DNA from: an uncultured Fibrobacter sp. | Lineage (GTDB): Bacteria > Fibrobacterota > Fibrobacteria > Fibrobacterales > Fibrobacteraceae | Length of the DNA stretch: 19,964 nt | NCBI RefSeq assembly: GCF_937877005.1 | Contig: NZ_CALEFV010000045.1 | Location: 1-19,964, forward strand | Reading direction: 5' to 3' | Made by a program: the position numbers and the translations under genes | The notes under the pieces: model-generated | What the model saw: the letters and a program-made list of their open reading frames with translations, nothing else | Database searches by the model: none | Told to the model about the DNA's origin: nothing | Part shown: piece after piece, positions 15,190-19,964 of the stretch | How positions within the stretch are numbered: the stretch's first letter is position 1 | How the letters are laid out: each line of letters starts with the position of its first letter

Positions 15190-15750
15190 ATGAAAAAAAT
15201 CACCTTGATTCTTTTATCACTTCTTCTAGGAGTCTCTATGGCAGCAGAAAAGAAAATCCTCGTCGTTTACTATTCCCGCGCCGACGAAAACTATTCCGTC
15301 GGGAACATTTCCAAGGGCAATACCGAAATCATTGCCGAGATGATTGCAAAAAAGACGGGCGGCACGCTCCTGCATGTGGAGCCCGCAAAGGAATACCCCA
15401 AGGGCTACGACGACTGCATCAACGTGGCCAAGAAGGAACTTGCACAGGACGCACGCCCGGCCATCAAGCCGGTGAACGTGAACCCCGAAGAATTCGACGA
15501 AATCTACGTCGGCTATCCGGTGTGGTGGGGCGAAATGCCCATGCCCATGTTCACCTTCTTCGAGAAGTATAACCTGAAGGGCAAGACGATTCACCCGTTC
15601 GTGACCCACGAAGGCAGCGGCCTCTCGGGTGTGCTGCGCCTCAAGAAGGTGACCGGCGCGAACGTGACTCCCGGCCTTGCCATCTACGGACACGTGGCCC
15701 AGAACGAACGCGACAAGGCCCAAAAAGAAGTGGACAAGTGGGTGAAGTAG
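15190..15750 (+). CDS. Exported flavodoxin
   Basis: This 186-residue protein has a signal peptide ending near residue 18 (VSMA). The mature chain is a flavodoxin domain. ILVVYYSRADENYSVG with GNTEIIAEMI forms the FMN phosphate-binding region, IYVGYPVWWGEMPMPMFTF is the aromatic FMN loop, and HPFVTHEGSGLSG is the third loop. This matches the flavodoxin_4-like family often annotated near LysR regulators. It should bind FMN and carry electrons or reduce quinone-like compounds, here outside the cytoplasm. The ATG at 15190 is chosen because it begins the signal peptide and AAGGCGG lies upstream. An in-frame ATG at 15088 lies inside the operator. Its last 39 bp recur at 17064. Confidence 0.85.
   Translation: MKKITLILLSLLLGVSMAAEKKILVVYYSRADENYSVGNISKGNTEIIAEMIAKKTGGTLLHVEPAKEYPKGYDDCINVAKKELAQDARPAIKPVNVNPEEFDEIYVGYPVWWGEMPMPMFTFFEKYNLKGKTIHPFVTHEGSGLSGVLRLKKVTGANVTPGLAIYGHVAQNERDKAQKEVDKWVK
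15712..15750 (+). repeat. Flavodoxin 3'-end repeat, left copy
   Basis: These 39 bp encode DKAQKEVDKWVK and the stop codon at the end of the intact flavodoxin. They match 17064-17102 at 37 of 39 positions in the same orientation. Both differences are synonymous. Confidence 0.85.
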
Positions 15751-15776
15751 GCTGATTGCACTGAATTCTGTAAAAG

Positions 15777-15810
15777 AAAACTCACGGATCCGAGTGGATT
15801 CGGGAGTTTT
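15777..15810 (+). terminator. Terminator after the flavodoxin gene
   Basis: A 15-bp stem (15777-15791 with 15796-15810, one mismatch and one G-T pair, loop GAGT) carries A4 on its left and T4 on its right. It is 26 bp after the flavodoxin stop codon. Confidence 0.6.
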
Positions 15811-15845
15811 ATGCATTCCCCCTAAAAAGTGGGGAGGGGGGGGGC

Positions 15846-15874
15846 TTTACAATTTTAAAATTGTATTTTATATT
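15846..15874 (+). promoter_or_regulatory. Promoter of the DUF4143 ATPase gene
   Basis: TTTACA (15846-15851), a 17-bp spacer and TATATT (15869-15874, continuing TG) predict a start near 15881. The cassette therefore brings its own promoter. GAGGG (15896-15900) precedes the ATG. Confidence 0.6.
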
Positions 15875-15910
15875 TGTAAGAAAAAGTGGCGAATTGAGGG
15901 TGGTGTGCGT

Positions 15911-17065
15911 ATGATTCCACGCGAGTTACAAGAGATTATTAAAAAGAGGGCAAGCCAATTTCCTTTTGTCGCGGTGACGGGGCCGAGGCAATCGGGTAAA
16001 TCGACCCTTTTGCGAAACATATTCAAAGATTACGATTACGTGTCTTTGGAAGATCTTGACGAACGGGACCTTGCGGAACGGGATCCGCGGGCGTTCATCC
16101 GGATGCATCCGGACAAGGTTATCCTGGACGAGGCTCAACGCGTTCCGGGACTGTTTTCGTACTTGCAGACCCACACCGACGAAGTCGGACGGACTGGAAT
16201 GTATATCTTGAGCGGTTCGCAAAATTTTTTGCTGATGGAAAAATTGGGACAAAGCCTTGCCGGTCGAGTTGCCCTGCTCGATTTACTGCCCTTTTCTCAT
16301 TCGGAACTAAAGGCGGCCGGGATGCTCCCGCCTTCACTGGACGAGGAAATTTTTACCGGCGGTTACCCCCGTATTTTTGATAAGGAAATTCCACCTACAG
16401 ATTTTTACCCGAGTTACCTGCGCACTTATGTGGAACGCGATTTGCGTACACTCAAGAATGTGGGAAACTTGAATTTATTCGTAAAATTCTTGAAGTTGTG
16501 TGCCGGAAGAATTGGGCAACTGTTAAACGAGTCTTCGCTTGCAAACGAGTGCGGCGTTTCTACACCAACGATAAATTCATGGCTTTCGGTGCTAGAGGCC
16601 AGTTTCATACTTTATCGCTTAAGACCTGATTTCCGTAACTTCAACAAGCGGGTTGTAAAGACGCCCAAGCTTTATTTCTACGACACCGGTCTTGCGTGTT
16701 CGCTACTTGAAATTGATAGTGCGAGCCAATTAAAATCGCACTTTGCCCGGGGGAGTCTTTTCGAGAATCTGGTCATCAATGAATTTATGAAAAGTTCATT
16801 AAATCAGGGTAAAGAACCAAGGCTTTCTTTTTGGAGAGATAATGTCGGACATGAAGTGGACTTGATTCAGGACCTGGGTGGAAAACCCTACGCTTACGAA
16901 ATCAAGTCGGCGGAAACATTCAACTGGGAGTTCCTCGACAACCTGAATTTTTGGGGAAAAATTTCTGGATATCCCCACGAGCAAAAGGCCGTTCTTTATG
17001 CGGGGGCAAAGGAAATGTCGCTGACAGAAGCAAACGTCATCCCTTGGAATAAACTAACTTTTTGA
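15911..17065 (+). CDS. AAA-type ATPase with DUF4143 domain
   Basis: This 384-residue protein has Walker A GPRQSGKST (24-32), Walker B VILDEAQ (70-76) and a sensor segment LSGSQNF. These are typical of the AAA_14 family. The C-terminal part is DUF4143, with VERDLRTLKNVGN, LYFYDTGLACSLL, and a late EVDLIQDL...YEIKSAE that fits a PD-(D/E)XK-like nuclease fold. These proteins are common, repeated and mobile in bacteria and archaea, and their role is unresolved. The ATG at 15911 is used, because the in-frame extension upstream runs through a G-tract. The stop codon is formed by the first bases of the right flavodoxin-tail copy, so the gene ends exactly at that junction. Confidence 0.88.
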   Translation: MIPRELQEIIKKRASQFPFVAVTGPRQSGKSTLLRNIFKDYDYVSLEDLDERDLAERDPRAFIRMHPDKVILDEAQRVPGLFSYLQTHTDEVGRTGMYILSGSQNFLLMEKLGQSLAGRVALLDLLPFSHSELKAAGMLPPSLDEEIFTGGYPRIFDKEIPPTDFYPSYLRTYVERDLRTLKNVGNLNLFVKFLKLCAGRIGQLLNESSLANECGVSTPTINSWLSVLEASFILYRLRPDFRNFNKRVVKTPKLYFYDTGLACSLLEIDSASQLKSHFARGSLFENLVINEFMKSSLNQGKEPRLSFWRDNVGHEVDLIQDLGGKPYAYEIKSAETFNWEFLDNLNFWGKISGYPHEQKAVLYAGAKEMSLTEANVIPWNKLTF

Positions 17066-17102
17066 CAAGGCCCAGAAAGAAGTCGACAAGTGGGTGAAGT
17101 AG
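17064..17102 (+). repeat. Flavodoxin 3'-end repeat, right copy (gene tail remnant)
   Basis: This is a second copy of the last 12 codons and stop of the flavodoxin gene, lacking the rest of the gene. Similarity continues weakly past the stop to about 17120, interrupted by a 9-bp tandem copy (GTGAAGTAG then TTGAAGTAG). It is either the tail of a lost tandem flavodoxin or a displaced target end of an inserted cassette. Confidence 0.8.
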
Positions 17103-17123
17103 TTGAAGTAGGTGGCTTGCGCC

Positions 17124-17506
17124 TTACTTAGGATTGCTGGTCCTTTTCTTTAATTCAATCAAGTCGAAATACATCAGGCGACTGTTTAAAGGCTTCTCTG
17201 TTGCGAGTCCTCGGAATTCGCGTTCCTGTTCTTCGGTGCTGAACAAGAATTTGAACTCATTGTTTTGATAGAACTTGAGGTTCCGTTCCTTGTTGTAGGA
17301 ATCAACTAGCAGAAAACGGCAACCGGTCTTGTTGAGCGGGTCGACGAACCAAGCCTTTATAAAACTGAGAACGTCGCTCCCCAAATGCTTGCTTTGGAAA
17401 TTTAGGCTAATTCCAAGTCGTTGTTCCCGCACTTGAATGATTTGCATAGGGCGGCCTTGCCTTGAGTATAGAACCCAAAGCGGCACTTCTGTTGGAGAAA
17501 ATTCAT
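17124..17506 (-). pseudogene. GNAT-family toxin gene, internally deleted and frameshifted
   Basis: The gene begins with ATG at 17506, overlapping the antitoxin stop codon (TAATG). The N-terminal frame reads through FKCGNNDLELA, like the CGNxDLDDFF start of GNAT toxins, then stops. Another frame continues as RLGISLNFQSKHLG, then AWFVDPLNKTGCRFLLVD, FYQNNEFKFLFSTEEQERE and LMYFDL, a typical GNAT C-terminal half. The span of 383 bp is not a multiple of three. It is shorter than I would expect for this family by roughly 50 codons. Nine bases, CGACTTGGA, serve both frames at the join, suggesting a microhomology deletion. The acetyl-CoA loop also has H for the usual first G. It is probably inactive. 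Confidence 0.75.
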
Positions 17507-17673
17507 TACTTAAATTCTCTAAAATCGGCCTTGGAGAGGATGTCTCTGGCTTGTTCAATTTGCTTGGAGAAATCGATGGATCCGCGACGCTTTTCGCTTT
17601 CTTCCATCATGAGGTCAAACCTGTCCGACGCTTCGCCGGTCAGTATCGGTACCGATGCGATTGCTAGTGCCAT
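17506..17673 (-). CDS. Small antitoxin-like protein (partner of the GNAT toxin remnant)
   Basis: This 55-residue protein starts MALAIASVPILTGEASDRF and ends with a basic/acidic helix (GSIDFSKQIEQARDILSK). The position (upstream, overlapping a GNAT gene by TAATG), size and style fit the antitoxin of a type II toxin-antitoxin pair. I recognise the family only by this resemblance. GGAGG lies 5 nt before the ATG at 17673, so it is likely to be translated. The minus-strand promoter TTGCAC-17 bp-TATATT (17734-17706) overlaps an inverted repeat, as in self-repressing antitoxin operons. The partner toxin is broken, so this is now an orphan. Confidence 0.65.
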   Translation of the reverse strand: MALAIASVPILTGEASDRFDLMMEESEKRRGSIDFSKQIEQARDILSKADFREFK

Positions 17674-17705
17674 GATGACCTCCATTGTTGAATTGAACTA
17701 TAGTC

Positions 17706-17747
17706 AATATACATTTTTCCTCGTGCTGGTGCAAGTGGTGAAACTTG
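17706..17747 (-). promoter_or_regulatory. Antitoxin promoter with overlapping inverted repeat
   Basis: TTGCAC and TATATT on the minus strand are 17 bp apart. CAAGT-N6-ACTTG (17732-17747) overlaps the -35 and is a candidate binding site for self-repression. Confidence 0.5.
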
Positions 17748-17894
17748 AGTCAATTGGCTTATTTGAGGAAAATGAAGCCTTTTGACCATGCAAGAGCAAA
17801 AATATATTTTTAGAGTGTCATAAAATGACAAAATGGAAGAATTTTGCATGCCGCCTTGTTATTTTTTAGGGGTAAATCATTACGACGGTTTTTT

Positions 17895-18008
17895 ATGAAG
17901 AATTCATTTGCCAAAAGTTTTGTGGTCTGTGCCCTTACTGGGGTGCTCGGTGTTGCATTTATTGCTTGCGGGGACGACTCCAGCACCTCTCCCGGCAATT
18001 TGTCTTAA
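17895..18008 (+). CDS. Stub lipoprotein, 37 residues
   Basis: A short frame encodes a basic start, a hydrophobic segment, the lipobox FIAC and a serine-rich DDSSTSP linker, then stops almost at once. This head is typical of Fibrobacter lipoproteins, which normally continue into a large domain. After the TAA the same frame stays open for about 24 codons, so it may be the surviving 5' end of a broken gene with a premature stop. AGGGG lies 19 nt upstream of the ATG. The 228 bp from here to the next gene show no other feature I can support. Confidence 0.45.
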   Translation: MKNSFAKSFVVCALTGVLGVAFIACGDDSSTSPGNLS

Positions 18009-18236
18009 GAAGCGGGTGCGCTCAAGTCCAAAAGTGGTTGGTTGCCAGATGACGCTCCTTTTGTAAATTTTTGGTGCGCTTGACTCGAATTTAAATTACA
18101 TTTGAATTGGAAATATAGAGAGTTTTTGCTCTTGTTCTCTAGATGAAATCGGGAAAATTATTTAACTTAACCGGTAATGAATATGGTCGTTCATGAACCC
18201 ACTATTAAAAAAAACTACAAATCCAATTCATTTGAG

Positions 18237-18707
18237 ATGACTATTGATTCTTTATTTCGATTTTCTATTTGGATGTTTGCGACAATTTTGCTTGTAAGTT
18301 GTGCAACAAGTGAAAAAAAATCGGTAGATACTGTTCGCGCTTGTGAGCCTTGCTATATAAAAGGCAAAAGGCGTCATATAGCGGTTCCATGTATGTTAGA
18401 TTCTCTTGTTTATAAAGAAATATTAGAGACTTTTGATGAAAAAGGACCTCTTGGCACTCCTGTTGATAACGGAGATTATGTTTATAACAATGTATGGTGG
18501 ATTACGAAAGTATCTTTCGGAGAAATAAAGGAAAAAGATGTAATAGATTCAGGTTATTGCAAATCTAATAACAGCTATGCAGATAGTTTGAGTTTTATAA
18601 TAGAGGTTGAAAATATGCCGGGAGAATCCTTGATGGGAGAAATTTTGGCTTATCACTACAATTATAGGACTAAAGAGAAAACAGGTATAGTTTATGGTAT
18701 AAAATAA
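18237..18707 (+). CDS. Orphan lipoprotein of unknown function
   Basis: This 156-residue protein has a hydrophobic start and lipobox LVSC, about 22 residues from the chosen ATG. An in-frame ATG at 18177 would add 20 mostly polar residues before the signal, so 18237 is preferred, though neither start has a Shine-Dalgarno. The mature part has four cysteines, including CEPC, and the segment GDYVYNNVWWITKV. I recognise no domain. The gene is clearly more AT-rich than its neighbours and uses A/T-ending codons, which suggests recent acquisition. It is followed by 12 consecutive C and a broken tgt fragment. Confidence 0.6.
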   Translation: MTIDSLFRFSIWMFATILLVSCATSEKKSVDTVRACEPCYIKGKRRHIAVPCMLDSLVYKEILETFDEKGPLGTPVDNGDYVYNNVWWITKVSFGEIKEKDVIDSGYCKSNNSYADSLSFIIEVENMPGESLMGEILAYHYNYRTKEKTGIVYGIK

Positions 18708-18736
18708 GAAAATCCATAAACTGAATATTGAAAACA

Positions 18737-18748
18737 CCCCCCCCCCCC
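18737..18748. repeat. Homopolymer run of 12 C
   Basis: Twelve consecutive C lie between the orphan lipoprotein and the tgt fragment, at the point where tgt similarity begins 15 bp later. Such runs are prone to slippage and to sequencing error. Confidence 0.9.
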
Positions 18749-18762
18749 ACACTTCAATGCCG

Positions 18763-19144
18763 GGGGGTAGGCACGCCCTGGAACCTGCCGGAACTCATCA
18801 AACGCGGGGTCGACATGTTCGACTGCATTCTGCCCGCCAAGAACGCACAGGACGGCCTCGTGTATACCAGCAGGGGAGTGCTCCGTTACAAGAATGCTAA
18901 GTTTGCCGATGACAACCGCCCGCTAGACCCGGAATGCGACTGCCATTGCTGCCGGAACTACACTCGCGCCTACGTGCGCCACCTGTTCAAGACCAAGGAA
19001 CCCCTCGGCTGGACGCTATCGACGTTGCATAACCTGCATTTCTACCTGCACTTGATGCAACAGGCCCGCGACCACATCGAAGCCGGCGATTTCGAGGACT
19101 GGTCAGATAAAATAATCCCGCAACTCCAGCAAGAAGCGGAATAA
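18763..19144 (+). pseudogene. tgt: tRNA-guanine transglycosylase, 3' fragment
   Basis: This frame encodes the last 126 or so residues of Tgt, the enzyme that exchanges guanine-34 for a queuine precursor in tRNAs. It starts exactly at GVGTPWNL, a conserved point in the middle of the enzyme. It keeps GVDMFDCILPAKNA with the nucleophilic Asp, NAKFADDNRPLDPECDCHCC with the zinc cysteines, and HNLHFYL with the zinc His. The first two thirds, including the other catalytic Asp, are missing, and sequence upstream is unrelated. The frame can be read back into the C-tract, but no real start exists. It is a dead remnant, and an intact tgt is expected elsewhere. Confidence 0.85.
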
Positions 19145-19155
19145 AATCATTAGTT

Positions 19156-19854
19156 TTACAATATCCGGTAACCGGTTTGCAGGAACAATTTTGAGTTCCA
19201 GTCTCGGTCAAAATTTTTCTCGAATCGAACTCCGGCATCAATAAAGAGCTTGTCATAGCGGGTTACGCCTTTACATTGGGGGTAATCGCAAGCAGACTCA
19301 GTTTTCTTCAAGATGAATTCTAAGCGAAGTCCCAAATCGTCTTGAAATGTAATACTTTTCTTGTGCCAGCCCTTTGTGATTATCTCGGTCACAAACCGAT
19401 GCTTGTTTACGATGCCTAGCCACCTTTGGGGTAATACCGGGAAATAAAGAGAACTGTGCCAAGCATAATTAACTCCCATAAAAAGTGTGTATCCGATGTC
19501 TAATAAAATTGGAGACCCGCCTGCAAAGCCTATACTAAAGGGCACAGCGCTAATAAAGCACCATAACGCTTCGTCAGAAACTCTTTGAATCCGGCCAACT
19601 GTTGAAATTTGGAAATGAAGGAAATCCATTCCTATTTCCATGTCGTAGAAGTCAAAAGGGAAAAATGAAATTGTGATCAGGTTCAGGTCGATGGTCGGTG
19701 CATTACCATTCAATCCTTGGGCATAGCCTATAAAGAATACGTCTGCTGTAGAAGAATTATGCTTTCCGTAAAAACTGTTTACGCGATACCCATCAGTCTC
19801 GCCAAAAACAACTGTAAAAAGAAATAATAAACAAATTAGGACAAATTTTCTCAT
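19156..19854 (-). CDS. Exported protein of unknown function, possibly beta-barrel
   Basis: This 232-residue protein has a signal peptide ending near residue 18 (VVFG). The mature chain alternates hydrophobic and aromatic residues in strand-like stretches (FFPFDFYDMEIGMDFLHFQ, SIGFAGGSPILLDIGYTLF). It ends in an aromatic-containing strand, SKLFLQTGYRIL, which suggests an outer-membrane barrel, though I recognise no family. CDYPQC could form a disulfide. It converges with the tgt fragment. A minus-strand TATATT lies 8 bp before the ATG, with no Shine-Dalgarno. Confidence 0.6.
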   Translation of the reverse strand: MRKFVLICLLFLFTVVFGETDGYRVNSFYGKHNSSTADVFFIGYAQGLNGNAPTIDLNLITISFFPFDFYDMEIGMDFLHFQISTVGRIQRVSDEALWCFISAVPFSIGFAGGSPILLDIGYTLFMGVNYAWHSSLYFPVLPQRWLGIVNKHRFVTEIITKGWHKKSITFQDDLGLRLEFILKKTESACDYPQCKGVTRYDKLFIDAGVRFEKNFDRDWNSKLFLQTGYRIL

Positions 19855-19862
19855 TTATATTT

Positions 19863-19868
19863 AATATA
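19863..19868 (-). promoter_or_regulatory. TATATT -10 element next to the start of the exported protein
   Basis: Reading on the minus strand, it predicts +1 at about 19856, two bases before the ATG. The -35 is not clear and would fall in the terminator hairpin. Confidence 0.4.
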
Positions 19869-19896
19869 AAAAATCCCGGGCAACAAAGTCCGGGAT
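19868..19896 (-). terminator. Terminator of a gene entering from the right
   Basis: A perfect 7-bp stem (19873-19879 with 19890-19896, 10-nt loop) is followed on the minus strand by six T. It would end a minus-strand transcript from beyond the window. A frame reading KLGNLLP to a stop near 19936 may be the end of that gene. A 6-bp inverted repeat lies at 19937-19950. Confidence 0.7.
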
Positions 19897-19964
19897 AATT
19901 TCTTTGATACTGCTCCTTCGAACCTAACTCAACTAAGGCAACAAGTTGCCAAGTTTCGTATATC

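Noticed and set aside
18012..18088. GGTGCGCT repeated 58 bp apart downstream of the stub lipoprotein
   Set aside because: The exact repeat is only 8 bp, and the following bases match only partly. I see no promoter or gene it could serve.

Overview
The window looks like a chromosomal segment of a Fibrobacter-type bacterium. This is an inference from three signs: a lipoprotein start ending in CGDDSSTSP, recurrent TATATT -10 elements close to start codons, and an FCB-like gene repertoire. No rRNA, tRNA, CRISPR array or recognisable transposase was seen.

Layout. Positions 1-4364 hold a YjbR-like protein and a DUF2798 membrane protein (both minus), a Bcr/CflA-type drug exporter (plus) with an attenuator-like leader, and a Na/Pi cotransporter with a PhoU-like tail (minus). 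Positions 4468-6336 carry three exported proteins on the plus strand: a cyclophilin-like lipoprotein, a PAP2-type phosphatase with altered motifs, and a quinol-monooxygenase-like (ABM) protein. Positions 6391-11839 are a tripartite RND efflux operon (adaptor, pump, TolC; minus) whose genes overlap by ATGA. It is divergent from an AraC-type regulator (11994-12887), with phased direct repeats between them. A lipoprotein of the NAPE-PLD-like metallo-beta-lactamase fold follows. After a coding remnant comes a LysR regulator divergent from an exported flavodoxin.

Positions 15751-19155 are an accessory, scarred region. It contains a DUF4143 ATPase cassette bracketed by two copies of the flavodoxin 3' end, a small antitoxin with a collapsed GNAT toxin gene, a stub lipoprotein, an AT-rich orphan lipoprotein and a 3' fragment of tgt behind a run of 12 C. 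The window ends with an exported protein of unknown function and the terminator of a gene entering from the right.

How it fits together. The flavodoxin promoter and the ABM-protein promoter, 9.2 kb apart, are the same promoter by sequence. They align without gaps over 71 bp and share two T-N11-A LysR boxes at about -65 and -43. The LysR gene next to the flavodoxin therefore probably controls a split redox regulon. The scarred region records at least three events: cassette insertion or replacement at a flavodoxin tail, a toxin deletion through microhomology, and loss of the 5' part of a tgt copy. Several genes appear to be transcribed without a leader.
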